DNA of 64,000 nucleotides from Ypsolopha sequella (GCA_934047225.1 OW203989.1:9895977-9959976), one strand, 5' to 3'; shown: positions 10,309 to 21,245, counted from the first letter of the stretch. Made by a program: numbers and translations. The notes: generated from the letters alone by a model not told the origin.

Positions 10309-12600
10309 TTCCCTATAAATTAACGGTTTATTTTTACTTTTGTATCAGTTAATAAACTTACATATTCATATACATTAAGGTAAGAAAATATAAATAAACT
10401 TTACAGAACAAAGCAAAAGTCAAAGATACCAGCAGAAAGAATTTAATGGCCCTATAAAAAGCTCATAAAGTCAAGGAAATCACTTCTAGCATAATCGTAT
10501 AAAATCGCCTTTTACGACCAAACTACATTGTTGTGGACAAATTGCCATAAGTTTGAGACTTACCTAAATAATTAAAAAGACATGACTAGAGAGTAGAGTT
10601 CAGGGCAAAGTAAAAATAGCGCCTTGCATACATGATTAATTTTTTTGCCTGATTGCAATTGATTTATGTAGTAATGACTGATTATTTTGAATAGAAAGTC
10701 GCCTATATGTTGGCGAAGACAATAAACTAGTGTGGTGCAATAGTTGAATCACGGTAAATTGATTATTTATTTGCAGATTCATTATATTATATTGAAGTAT
10801 AGATACTTATTCCGATTGCAATAAAGACTATTTTATCAGTGTGGCCCCAAAGCTACACTACATACCAGTCGATACTTTATGATTTATGGTTTAATACATT
10901 GACGTAACACGTATTATCTGTCAAAGTCCGAATGTCAAAAAATTATAAAAGGCAAAGTCATCCGTTTCTTGGAGTGTAAAGGCTAATTTCGGCCCTAAAA
11001 TAACTTTTCACAAGTAGATAATCAATAAATTATTTTTTAAATTATTATTAAATTATTATTATTTTAAAAAATTGTACTTAAAATAATTTGAAAATGAATA
11101 TGTTGCAAGCAAATATGTTTAGAATTTTCCCAACATTTGGGAAATGTCTAAGGTCATTGACAATACGTGCACAAAACGAAATTATGCCATAATTTAGACA
11201 GCTATTATTAAAAAAAAATCTTTGTGTAGATTCTATGACCAGATTCTTTTCACCCACTCTATTGTCTTTTAGGGGTCCGTTCCTGAAGGGTGCACTCTAC
11301 AACCTCTATAAAATAGCATTTTTAACGTTAGGTATTTGTGTCAGCTTTATCTTAGAGACGGTAAAACATACAAGTTTCAAAATTTGGCCAAATTGTTGTA
11401 CATACTCTAGTTATACAGTAAGAAATTAGTTACTTGGTTACTTGCCTAGTACAGTAAGAATCTATTCCCATTAAGATATTAACTATTTATTTGGTTGTTA
11501 TTTACTATTTATTTTCTCATTTTGTTTTCTTTGTAGGTGAAAAAAATTGAGAATAGTAGTCTATGCTACAAGGGCGCAAAGGAATAAATCACGAGGACGA
11601 TTCACTACGATCGTGTTTTAAACGTAAACGAGTAATTTATTCCTCTAACGCCCGTGTATCATACTACGTTTTTCAATGCATAGTGTGAGGAAATAAAACA
11701 AATATAATCTTGTGAACTTTAAATTATAATTGGCTCAAATAGACTGTATCCATCCAGAGCCGTTAAACAGTGGAAAAAAAGTGTAACATTTATGGTACAC
11801 AGAAAAGGCTTCAGGTTAGCCAACCATTGTAAATAAATTAAAAAAAAAAATAATAATAAAGCCCTAGGGCAAAATAATCGACTTTCTGTTCCGTCTTGAT
11901 GCATAAAAAGTGGGCCTTTACGAGCACTTGCATTGAAAAATAATAAAGGTGTAGCAACATTCTCCAAAAAAGAAGGCAATCTTTGTTTGATTTTAAAGTA
12001 GCCCATTCATGACCAAGAAGTCTGCATGAGACTAAGATATTTAATTTCATTTGGTAATTTATTTTGACAGGTCCGTCGTCAAATCGCGTCACTGGTTCCT
12101 AATTATTGACCGGATGTACATATAAATTAATTTATCAATTAATTAAGTTATAGTAGAAGTTATGTAAACTAGTTCACAGGTGTTTCAGTTTCAATTATTG
12201 TAGTCTAGACGGGGTCCAGAAACTCACTTGATATTTATTTAAAACTTTATTTTATACCCACCTTCTTAATGGTTTAACACACTCAGCGCCAAAGATATTT
12301 TCTCAATAATCTTTATAACTTTGACATTTTCCAACCCATTCACAACCCAAAACTAATGGCGTATTCCCCAGGGCCATCACTTTTGGACACCACAATAAAA
12401 TGTATACAAATACAAATAATTTATTTCTGTAACTTAATCATAAATGTTTTTACAAGTTGTTGAAGTCTCCTTTTAAGTATACAACGGTGTATACTGAGAG
12501 ATACAAGGCTACGAAGTGGGATCAGTACACCCCTAGGTGTATCATACTACACTGGCGTTAAGAGTGTTAAATAACTTAACCCGTCTTATTTCAAAAGACG
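10309..12600. other. Non-coding, AT-rich; a few inverted words only
   Basis: No gene was recognised. At 11570-11672, CTACAAGGGCGCAAAGGAAT pairs loosely with an inverted counterpart (TTTATTCCTCTAACGCCCG), probably a degraded fold-back repeat. A patch at 12480-12575 (ACTGGCGTTAAGAGTGTTAA) looks like an interspersed repeat. Open frames here show no protein character. Confidence 0.35.
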
Positions 12601-12800
12601 CGTTCGTTTATTTATTTATTTACTTTAATTAAAACGGACAAACCAATTACAATAATTAAAGATAGTAACACAAACATAAAATGGTACAATCAACTAAAAT
12701 AAATAAGAATAACACATAAAGTCAGAAACAGGCCTTCTCACAAAAACACAAACACTCTGAGATTTCTATAGAAAAGAATACGACTTCCAAAGAATTCGAA
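12601..12800 (-). repeat. LINE 3' UTR fragment, reverse orientation
   Basis: The stretch begins TTTATTTATTTATTTACTTT and continues AAACGGACAAACCAATTACA. I recognise this as the reverse of a LINE 3' end common in moths. No coding part is present. Confidence 0.4.
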
Positions 12801-13029
12801 AGGCAGTAAGTATGATTTTCTCTATTCTCGAGATAAATAAAATGGCAGGTACTATTTATAGTTTTGATGCAACAATTATAAAGGTGATTCGTATCTACAG
12901 GAACATTTCCTCAAAGCACTTAGGGCAAACAAATGTTTAATCTTTTAAGCTTGTACACATATGATTACTGTTTTCCTTCCTTATGTATACATAACTAATC
13001 TTCTTTCGGTTTGATGTAAGAAATCTCTC

Positions 13030-13120
13030 ATAGAGATAAGCTCCTCGCTGTACACTAATTTTAATTGTTACTTGTGTAATTACCTATTTTTGTGTACAAT
13101 AAAGAATAAGAATAAAAACA
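13030..13120 (+). repeat. LINE 3' tail (TGTACAATAAAGAATAAGAATAAA)
   Basis: The words CTCGCTGTACACTAATTTTA and GTGTACAATAAAGAATAAGA are typical of the terminal 3' UTR of a jockey-like LINE, ending in an AATAA simple repeat. Only the tail remains. Confidence 0.4.
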
Positions 13121-14379
13121 ATCAAAAATGAAGACAGTACAGATATTTCCTTCCTTTGTGTGGTTTTTCCAAGACCTGCCCCTCTATTCTGTATCTTTAG
13201 TTGCCAATTGGACTAGGTACCTATCATCAAAAACATAGCTAAAAACGGAACTTTCAAAATTGTTATTAGTCGGTATTGAACTATTTACGAACTGTGTCGT
13301 CACCTCAGGTGTGAACATATCATTAGACAATCGGAATTCGATAGTAGGTATATCTATGTTTTTGATGATAGACACCAAGTCCAGATGGCAACTAAATATA
13401 CATAATAGGCCCTCAGGACGGCGATTCTGGCGCGTGCGCAAAAATTGCGAAAGCAGAAATATCAATTATTTCCGTAGAAATTCCCTTGTAAAAACACCTG
13501 AAATCAGCCGTAGCAAATTTTATCGCATTTTCCAGAATAGCTGTCCTGTTGCATAACTTTACTCTTAAAACTTAACTCGTTGAAATTAAGTAGGTAAACT
13601 AAACGACGGAACTAAGAAAGCCTTAACAGTAACAGAAAGCCTTAACAGAAAGCCTTCAGTAAGCTAAATTAGCAGCCCGAAATGTGTCGGTACAAATATC
13701 AACAGAAACAAAATAGAAATAACGTTCATATCAGACTGCATTGCAAAGTGGCTGTTACGACGATCGCTGCGTCGCTGGGTAGCGCAAAATAGAGAAAATA
13801 ATACTTTTCACATATGTTATATTTGATATTTAAAAGTTTTAAACATCAGTTAGATTTTTGTATTGATCGTGTCTGTGTTCAAGTTTAAACCTTGACTCTT
13901 TTGAATTTAAAAAGTTTAAACATTTTATCAATTCTTTAATCCATTTTAAAGCATTTGAAAGGTATTTATTTACTCGTTGTAGAGTAGAGCTTTAAAGGTT
14001 TTAAAATATCGCAATTACGGGATCTCGGTACATAAATCTCATATATTTTTTTCGAAGTTTTGTAATATTCATATAGAAAGTTTAAAGCAATTCAAAAACT
14101 TTTCTAAAGACAGTTTTGCTTCTGAAGCCTCTTAAGTCGCTATATGCAGCAGAAGAGCTGCAACTTAAAAAAAAAAGATATTTACTATTTTTAAATAGCA
14201 TTGTTTTCGTAGACAACATCTTTGATGAGCTCAAATTTTAACTTATGCCAATAGCGGCCGTTTTTTAAGAATAACTAATAAATATGAGGCAATAAATACA
14301 GAAAAAACTTTATTCAAAACACAAAAACTTATATAAGATAATAACAACTTAAAACTATCCTATAAATAAAATAGACCTA

Positions 14380-14990
14380 TTACAAATAAAAAACTGGATC
14401 CAGATCGCTGTCCCTTGGTAAGGTGCCCAGAATGCTGGCTACATTACCTCTCTGAATGGCCAGACTTATTCTCTGGCCGAGGTAAGCACCAGCCCTCTGG
14501 TCACCCGAGACGTTGACCAGGCGCGATGACAGTTCTTTAAATAATTTTCTTGCCTCTGGACCCCACGGGCCCAAAGTCTCGACGCCAAACGGCATAAACA
14601 TGTAGCAGCTGTCTAAGCTTACATATATGCGCCGTTTGTTGCTTTCGGCCGAATCCGCCGCCGCACCAGCAGCTTTACAAGTTTGTCTAACATGGGAGGC
14701 CGCCAGTGTGTCGACGCATGTAGCGTATACAATGGATTAATGACATACCATCAGGCCTCTTGCCATCGTCTCGTACAATCCCCTTTGGTTCAAGAGTGCA
14801 CGGTGTATTGACGGTGACAAGGGCCTTCCGGATGATGTCATTTAGGCTGGCATGGCGGGAGAGACGGCCAGCGCTGCGTCGACACGAGAGCCCGTGGTGG
14901 CCGTATTGGTCAACGTCGGTTCCACAGGGGCAGCGATGTGGAATTGCTAAGATTGTGCCTAGCCGCAGGCCGATGGCGGTGCCAAAAGAA
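14380..14990 (-). pseudogene. C-terminal domain of a retroelement-associated protein, degraded
   Basis: Read on the minus strand from about 14990, the protein shows [17 protein letters not shown], then [43 protein letters not shown] and finally FGVETLGPWGPEARKLF with QRISLAIQRGN. I recognise this domain from uncharacterised, reverse-transcriptase-linked proteins in insects, molluscs and cnidarians. The reading frame is broken around 14700-14745, where GKRPDG should run into the ATCVDT block and sequence is missing. The last part (14380-14601) is a clean frame ending at a stop. A likely 3' UTR follows down to about 14280. There is no RT catalytic motif, and the exact superfamily is uncertain. 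Confidence 0.6.
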
Positions 14991-15024
14991 ATACAACAGA
15001 GTTAAATAAATAAATATTATTCCT

Positions 15025-15092
15025 AACTCCGCCCATTCGATTAGTCGCTAAGAAGAAGAGCAAGAAACTTAGCAAGATCATGTCTATTTTTT
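15025..15092. repeat. Short repeat CGCCCATTCGATTAGT, copy 1
   Basis: CCGCCCATTCGATTAGT...GCAAGAAACTTAGCAAGATC recurs almost unchanged at 33566-33632, each time followed by a T-run. It is probably the 3' end of a short retroposon. Confidence 0.5.
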
Positions 15093-15380
15093 TATAAAAT
15101 ATATTTTTATTTTATAAAGGTATAACTTATACTTGAATTATATAAAGTGATAAAAATACAAGACAGGAGAAATTCATGTAATGAGGACAAATTAGATATA
15201 TTAGTCTACCTGTCTCATATAGTAAATCACCTTTTACAGTTATCTCATCAGTTGATCTATTAATAAGCGTTAAGCCTGTAGAGAAATTATAAATTTGGAA
15301 AATATAATAATCATCATTATACTGAATTATTATTATTATTCTTCCATGCTTCTTTATCGGCCAATTTATAATAAGCTTAA

Positions 15381-16432
15381 TATACCGGGTGGAAAAAATG
15401 TAAGGGCCCTGGAGGGGAACTACCTTAAATCCTTTAGTTAGCTCATTTTACTGAAAGGAAACATTCCTTTATTTTTTAAAAGAAACAAAACTGCATTCAA
15501 AGATCTTCTAAAATTTGCTTGTCTCACCCGGGAACTGAACCAACTAAAAATTAAAAAAATAAACCCACGCTATTTTATTATACAAATCGGTAGGATTATT
15601 GTTCAGGATAAAATTTGTCTAATAAACATTTAGTCCTAAACTCATCTGTTGTGCGAGATACCCATGGAATTGAATATTTATTACAAGTTCTTTATTAACA
15701 ATACCTAGTACTATTATTCACTTGTCAAGAAATAATGATACGCCATTATTACACAATGACAGGACGGAATGAAAGCAAAACAAAACAAAATTTGAAATTC
15801 GAACGAATACTTTTATTGATTTTAGAAATGTTGAAAGTTATCGTTTGAACATCAAATTTGTTGCTCCGCGTTGCAAAAAGAAAATGTGTTCCTTTTTTAA
15901 ACTTTTTGTCAGTACGCCTAGTGCAAGAAGGAATTGTGGTGTGCATAGATTTATTATTACCATTTAACGATTTTTTTTTTGAAGTCTTCAACAAGGTACT
16001 TAAGATAAATAACATTAACAAGCTTGTACTTCATACGATGTCTTTGGTTGTAAGAGAGATAAAAAAATTATAACGTGTCATTTACTTGTTACAAGTGAAC
16101 AGTACTCGGTATTGTTAACAAAGAACTTGTAATAAATATTTAATTTCATGGGTATCTCGTACAACAGATGAGTGTAAGACCAAATGTTTATTAGACAAAT
16201 TTTATTCTGAACAATAATCCTACCGATTCGTATGATAAAATAGCGAGGGTTTATTTTTTTAATTTTTAGTTGGTTCAGTTCCCGGGTGAGACAAGCAAAT
16301 TTTAGAAGATCTTTGAATGCAGTTTTGTTTCTTTTAAAAAATAAAGGAATGTTTCCTTTCAGTAAAATGAGCTAACTAAAGGATTTAAGGTAGTTCCCCT
16401 CCAGGGCCCTTACATTTTTTCCATCCTGTATA
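15381..16432. mobile_element. Long-inverted-repeat element (1.05 kb, arms about 350 bp)
   Basis: The outer ends are TATACCGGGTGGAAAAAATG and its inverted partner ending ...CCATCCTGTATA. The arms (about 15381-15735 and 16085-16432) are near-perfect inverted copies, including GGGCCCTGGAGGGGAACTAC and its complement. The loop (15736-16084) has open frames on both strands but no recognised domain. TA at both edges suggests a Tc1/mariner-type target. This is a non-autonomous fold-back element. Confidence 0.8.
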
Positions 16433-16765
16433 GTTTAATTTAAACTTATTTTCTGCCAAACTAAAAACCTCCTTTTAATGTTTATTGCAAAATATTGTAA
16501 CATATCCAACGAAAGAGGTACTTACGTTGGCAAGTCTGATTTTTGGAAAAGCCATAATTGTTTGTTTCTGGTTTCTATAGAATGGTGCTCACCAAGCCTC
16601 GGGGAAGTCAATATTTTTCAATATTTTATCTAATAACTTGATAAATAAATTCACAAGGAACCGTTAATACATTAATTTCTTTTAATTTTTCTCTTAAGGT
16701 TAAACGTCATTCGCTTAGCGCAAAGTGCATATCTTAACTTAGTTATTCTTATTTAGAAATTTACG

Positions 16766-16900
16766 GTGTTACTACAAAACGGTGTTTAAGTTTAGACAGT
16801 GTTTAAATCTGTTGCTGTCACTTTTTAACAATATGAAAGAAAAGGTGACAACGACAGATTGAAACATTGTCTAAAGTTAAACACCGTTTTGTAGTAACAC
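16766..16900. mobile_element. Palindromic MITE, GTGTTACTACAAAACGGTGT ends
   Basis: GTGTTACTACAAAACGGTGT at the left is matched by ACACCGTTTTGTAGTAACAC at the right. The interior AGACAGTGTTTAAATCTGTTG and CAACGACAGATTGAAACATTG also pair loosely. A 135-bp hairpin without coding potential. Confidence 0.75.
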
Positions 16901-17274
16901 AGTTAAAATTTAAAAGCATTTTGGTGTGTGGCAATTGACGCCAATAATATTTCAGTATTAGTGAGGTTTATTAAGCAAGAGTTTGAAATTTAATGCACAA
17001 TTAGTCATGATCTTGTCTAAACAAAGCTAAAACAGCATTTTAAGTTAGACTAAAATAAGTCCATTTTATTAATTATTTCTTAAATTTGATTATTTTCTTT
17101 TTTTCTAATAATTGAAATCAAAAAGGAAGAATAATGTTTGTATTGTTTTATTTTATCAGAAAAGTCCCGAACATGTATCTATTATGCCTAAGACTCCGAT
17201 AAACCAAATTTTATCAACTATAGAAGTGTAATTTAAATATAGGTATGAACTCACATCTATAGTATATATAAATA

Positions 17275-17660
17275 ATGTCTTTACCTATGAAATTGCCGTT
17301 TTCTATAGAGAATTTGAAGGAAACTCAATTTTCAGTACTAAGATTTTTGCATTTTTTTTAGGAATGACAAATCCAAACTATTCAATGTCATTTGTGTATG
17401 AATGAGACAACAAACATTAAGCTAACAGCAACATTAATTTAATTTTTGAAAAGTGTCAACTGTAAAAAGTCATTACGAATCTTATCAGGGAAACGACCTG
17501 TTTTTGACCATTTAATTTTGGTTATCAAACTGACAATAAAGACACAATTTAATACGACAACTTAAGTCAACTTTCAAACAAAAACAAACAATGGAAATTA
17601 CAAGAATTATGAACTCATGAAACTGTAAGAAAATGTCGGCAATTTCATAGGTAAAGACAT
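17275..17660. mobile_element. 386-bp MITE with 24-bp perfect inverted ends
   Basis: The left end ATGTCTTTACCTATGAAATT (extending to GCCG) and the right end CGGCAATTTCATAGGTAAAGACAT are perfect inverted copies. The interior is non-coding. About 150 bp of it (17310-17470), read in reverse, resembles 18370-18500 inside the neighbouring Polinton arm. No target duplication is clear. Confidence 0.75.
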
Positions 17661-18111
17661 ATTATATATAACTCCAAATTCAGGTAATTCCATCGTCAAC
17701 TCAAAGATAACCTAGTTACCGACTTCAGAGTTCCAATAACAGAGTGTGGACCGCCAGAGGGTCGTGTTGTGTGTCAAACTGTTGCAAACTTTTGTGATTA
17801 AGAAACAATAATGTCGTGAAACAACGTATGTGAAGGATAATCGAGCTCTCTGATATACGATAAAGATGCATGTATAACTCTACTATGTATATGTACTTAG
17901 ACCATTATATGTACCTACAACTTATAAACAAAATAAATTGATCAACTTCGGAAGTTACCGGTTAAGGCGATATGTAAAAGTTTTAGCGTCCCTGTTACTC
18001 CATATACGAAAAAACCCTCAGTGCTAGAGGGACGGATTCGTGGAAAAGTAGCAAAAAGTCGGTTTTTTATTAATATAAAATGAACTAAAGTTGCTATCAA
18101 AATTTCGTTTA

Positions 18112-18117
18112 ACCAGG
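18112..18117. repeat. Left target-site duplication ACCAGG of the palindromic Polinton
   Basis: ACCAGG directly precedes the arm terminus AGTAGTGTG and is repeated exactly at 31192-31197, immediately after the inverted terminus. A 6-bp duplication is what Polinton/Maverick integrases produce. Removing the element would leave ...CGTTTAACCAGGTTCTAG. Confidence 0.85.
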
Positions 18118-18463
18118 AGTAGTGTGTTTTCGCCGGTTCTGGACCACTGAGTAATTAGTTAATGAGATGTGTCAACATTTGCCAAAATAAAACTCAATTG
18201 ACTATTAACTTAATACTGGTTTATGTGCATGCATGTAATTTATTAATGGGATCATTATTTATCTGTTGATAATGAAATAATTAACACGAAAGTTTTGTTA
18301 TAGTCATTCCAAAGTTATTATTCACTTAATACTTTATGTGCATGTCATTGCTATTTGCAGTTTTTTTTTCTACAGCTGACACTTTTCTAATGTTGTCTCA
18401 TTCTAAACATGAAATTTTATAAAATGTGGATTTACCTCCCATTCCTAAAAAAATGTTAGTACC

Positions 18464-19096
18464 TACTGAATATCAAGTTTTCTTCAAATTCTCCATACAA
18501 ACGCCAAAGTTATTATTTTATTATATGTTTAAAATGAATCAATTATTGTATGGTTTGTTTTGAAGATATCTCCAGATGAATGTTACTACACGATATAAAA
18601 ATTGATTTACTTTGGTCCAGTGACTGACGTCAATCATATATGCAGAAGTAACGTCTAAAACAATGCTCAGGTCACGTTTAGGTTTACTAAATTAGTATAG
18701 ACCATTGATGTAATAAAATTGTTCTGAGGTATAGACATAGTAAAACTGATAGTAGTTAGATTTCAGGTACAATTATAAAATATTAATTCGTACTGAATAT
18801 CAAGTTTTCTTCAAATTCTCCATACAAACGCCAAAGTTATTATTTTATTATATGTTTAAAATGATTCAATTATTGTATGGTTTGTTTTGAAGATATCTCC
18901 AGATGAATGTTACTACAGGATATAAAAGTTGATTTACTTTGGTCCAGTGACTGACGTCAATCATATATGTAGAAGTAACGTCTAAAACAATGCTCAGGTC
19001 ACGTTTAGGTTTACTAAATTAGTATAGACCATTGATGTCATAAAATTGTTCTGAGGTATAGACATAGTAAAACTGATAGTAGTTAGATTTCAGGTA
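18464..19096 (+). repeat. Two 306-bp direct repeats inside the left arm
   Basis: Copy 1 is 18464-18769 and copy 2 is 18791-19096 (period 327). Both start TACTGAATATCAAGTTTTCT and end TTAGATTTCAGGTA, with only a few differences. They are mirrored at 30213-30518 and 30540-30845. They sit between the terminus and the first gene, so they could have been part of a terminal replication or promoter region. Function unknown. Confidence 0.8.
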
Positions 19097-19290
19097 AAAT
19101 GATTTTTGGAAAGATGAAAACATAATTGTTTCAGCTCATTACTTTTCTGTTGATGATGAAATGAGTAACGCGAAAGTTTTGTTATAGTAATTCCAAAGTT
19201 ATTATTCACTTAGTAATGGTTTATGTGCATGTCATTTATTATTAGGATACTTGTTTATCTATATCATTTATTAACGATGTAAATTGTCTT

Positions 19291-19324
19291 TATAAGCGAT
19301 AAAGATCTCTGACGACTTATCAGT
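19291..19324 (+). promoter_or_regulatory. Core promoter: TATA box plus insect initiator (left arm)
   Basis: TATAAG at 19291 lies 29-31 bp upstream of a TCAGT initiator at 19320-19324 (predicted +1 at A19322), the spacing expected for RNA polymerase II promoters in arthropods. The next start codon opens the unknown gene at 19349. The mirror copy is 29985-30018. Inferred from spacing and motifs only. Confidence 0.5.
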
Positions 19325-19348
19325 CTCGTTCTAGTTTTCGAACTTACT

Positions 19349-20080
19349 TTGTTATTTATAAAAGAAGACTTATTTTATTATTATTATAGTGGTGTTTTTG
19401 ATCCCTGTCAGTCTATAAAAAACGGACAAATGGAGGTAAGAATAACGAATCTTTATTTATTTTTTTACGTTTTATTCATAACCAAGTTTGATTCCTCAGG
19501 TTCTTTATTTTCTTTTCTTCATATTTTTGTGTTTTTAGTTGTTTTATATATTTTTTTTTTGTTTTGTTTTCAGAATTCAAGGGAATTGTATATCAATGAC
19601 GTGCAAGAAGATGAAGTGTTTGATCCAGTTAGACAGAACCCATATTATTATGCTCAGGACCCTTTAGCCAACTTCGAGGAGGAAATGGCGTCTAGAGCTA
19701 AGAAAAGGAAGATTAATCAAAAGCCTGATACTAATATCGATGCGTTTTTCGATAAAAAGGTGCCAATAAAGATCAAGAGAGGAATCAGTTCGAATGTTGG
19801 GAAACCTAAAGAAAATGGTATACAATACATAGCATTATCAGAAGAAGACAATGCTACGCATCTTATAAAAATTGAGTTATTTGATTTACATAAGATCCGT
19901 GATATTCCACATGAAGAACAATGGAAACATGCTGAAGTTCGAGTAAAATATGTTAGTAAAACCCCTGACGATGAAATTAAACGAATGAGTGAAAGTATTG
20001 TATACAAAATTACGAAGTTTATAGCTGATAACTCTAAATGTAAGAGCTATTTTATTGATTTTGGAAAGATGAAAAAATAA
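19349..20080 (+). CDS. Unknown Polinton-arm protein with one intron (left arm)
   Basis: The frame is open for 243 codons, but 19436-19573 looks like a 138-bp intron. It starts GTAAGA after ATGGAG, has a T-rich tract and ends TTTTCAG before AATTC. Removing it keeps frame and leaves about 197 residues. The part read through the intron is hydrophobic and repetitive, unlike the rest. The mature C-terminal part is charged, with acidic stretches (NDVQEDEVFDPV), a basic nuclear-localisation-like run RAKKRKINQK and a hydrophilic tail. I do not recognise the family. An upstream TATA/initiator pair supports expression. It could be a Polinton accessory or DNA-binding protein, but that is speculation. 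Confidence 0.55.
   Translation: MLFIKEDLFYYYYSGVFDPCQSIKNGQMEVRITNLYLFFYVLFITKFDSSGSLFSFLHIFVFLVVLYIFFLFCFQNSRELYINDVQEDEVFDPVRQNPYYYAQDPLANFEEEMASRAKKRKINQKPDTNIDAFFDKKVPIKIKRGISSNVGKPKENGIQYIALSEEDNATHLIKIELFDLHKIRDIPHEEQWKHAEVRVKYVSKTPDDEIKRMSESIVYKITKFIADNSKCKSYFIDFGKMKK
19436..19573 (+). other. Predicted intron in the unknown arm gene
   Basis: The donor is GAG|GTAAGA. The acceptor is TTTTGTTTTGTTTTCAG|AA after a long T-rich tract. The length is 138 bp, divisible by three with no stop, so both spliced and unspliced forms stay in frame. Confidence 0.6.
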
Positions 20081-20100
20081 TCGTTTCACTTCCTTACTTT

Positions 20101-20172
20101 TGTAAAATACGTTACAACTAATATTTTTATATTGCTCACATATAAGGTTTATTAAGTCAAAATAAAACAACT
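20101..20172 (+). repeat. 70-bp direct repeat, copy left of the polymerase fragment
   Basis: TGTAAAATACGTTACAACTA through AAGTCAAAATAAAACAACT is repeated at 20795-20868 with two extra bases. The polymerase piece lies exactly between the two copies. Mirrored in the right arm at about 28442-28515 and 29137-29208. Confidence 0.85.
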
Positions 20173-20798
20173 TGGATTTATCTTAGAAGTTGATCTTGAA
20201 TATCCCATTGAAAAACATGATCTACACTCTGATTTACCCTTCTGTCCTGAGCTCATAAAAACTTCAAATAATGCAGGTGAAAGATTGATCACAAGTCTTA
20301 ATCTAAAATCAAAGTACGTGATTCACTACGTTAACTTAATACAATGTCTAGAAAATGGATTAATTTTAACAAAAGTTCATCGTGTGTAGCAATTCAACCA
20401 GAAACCTTGGTTAAGAGAATATATAGACTTAAACACTAAATATCGTTCCCAGGCTACTTCTGCTTTTGATAAAGACTTCTATAAATTAATGAATAATTCT
20501 GTTTACGGTAAGACGATGGAAAATGTTGAAAAGAAGGTTAATGTCAAACTTGTAACACATTGGGAGAACAACGGTAAAAAAAATGGGTGCGTCAAGTCTG
20601 TCAAGCAGACCGGGATATCAAAACCGAACTGTGTTTTCGAAAAATTTTATTGCGGTCCAATTAAAAAAAAACAAAACATGTCTATAACAAACCAATTTAT
20701 CTCGCATTTTGTATTCTAGACTTATCCAAAACACTCATGTACCAATTTCACTACGACTACATGAAAATAAAATACGGTCAAAATGTAAAACTAATGTA
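20170..20798 (+). pseudogene. polB: DNA polymerase B (protein-primed) middle fragment, left arm
   Basis: The translated segment holds ILEVDLEYPIEKHDLHSDLP (motif A, D-L-x-Y-P), a stretch ending TKVHR, then FDKDFYKLMNNSVYGKTMEN (motif B, K-x-x-x-N-S-x-Y-G) and VKLVTHWENNGKK. These are diagnostic of the protein-primed family B polymerase of Polintons and related viruses. Breaks are a TAG stop just after the VHR block (about 20386) and a frameshift at an A-run near 20579. The frame resumes with DLSKTLMY-type sequence to about 20785 and then stops abruptly at a 70-bp repeat. The motif C region that normally follows (D-T-D-S) is absent, and so are the exonuclease and N-terminal domains. Catalytically dead. 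Confidence 0.85.
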
Positions 20799-20868
20799 AA
20801 ATACGTTACAACTAATATTTTTTTATATTACTCACATATAAGGTTTATTAAGTCAAAATAAAACAACT
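20795..20868 (+). repeat. 70-bp direct repeat, copy right of the polymerase fragment
   Basis: Second copy of the segment at 20101-20172, about 95% identical. It starts precisely where polymerase homology ends. Confidence 0.85.
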
Positions 20869-20904
20869 CATATCACATAACATAATCTTTTATTTATAAT
20901 ATCA

Positions 20905-21245
20905 TCAAAGCAATCTGTTATAATAGTAGTTTAACATAAAATCGTTTAATATGGTATTATCATGATCGAACAGATTAATAAAATAGTCTAAAGAATACCT
21001 TTCCATTTTAAAATAAATAAATAACAAAGCATATTCCCCCACATACTGAAGTTAAAATACTTTGAAGAATCTTAGTGCTATGTATCCAATTATCCATTGC
21101 TTATAATTTCTATTTAAAAATGATAAATGACTTCCTGTTGGGTTCCTTCCAAAACTGTCTAAATATTCTCCAACTTTATTTATAAAATGAATCAATTTAA
21201 TAGTTCACATGCTTTTTATTGTATAATTTTATTTATTAAGATTGT
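20905..21245 (-). pseudogene. Adenain-like cysteine protease remnant, left arm
   Basis: On the minus strand this reads GEYLDSFGRNPTGSHLSFL, then in shifted frames ILQSILTSVCG, then YALLFIYFKMERYSLDYFI and finally HDNTILNDFML to a stop at 20905-20907. The order (Y-x-D-S-F-G, then a Trp/Gln-containing block, then S-x-V-C-G-x-Y, then an aromatic tail) is that of the C5/adenain protease found in adenoviruses and Polintons, with VCG carrying the nucleophile cysteine. At least two frameshifts break it, one within a run of five G beside the VCG block. The N-terminal half, including the histidine region, is poorly preserved. Units 2 and 3 of the surrounding array repeat most of it without the C-terminal end. 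Confidence 0.65.

Noticed and set aside
12480..12575. Possible extra MITE near 12480-12575
   Set aside because: Some words repeat loosely, but I could not define two ends, so it is mentioned only under the non-coding stretch.
15736..16084. Loop frames of the 15381-16432 element as a transposase
   Set aside because: Frames of 71-90 codons on both strands overlap each other and show no catalytic or zinc motif.
19717..20170. Minus-strand frames of 94-96 codons over the unknown arm gene
   Set aside because: They are antisense shadows of the gene at 19349-20080, which has a promoter, a start and splice signals on the plus strand.
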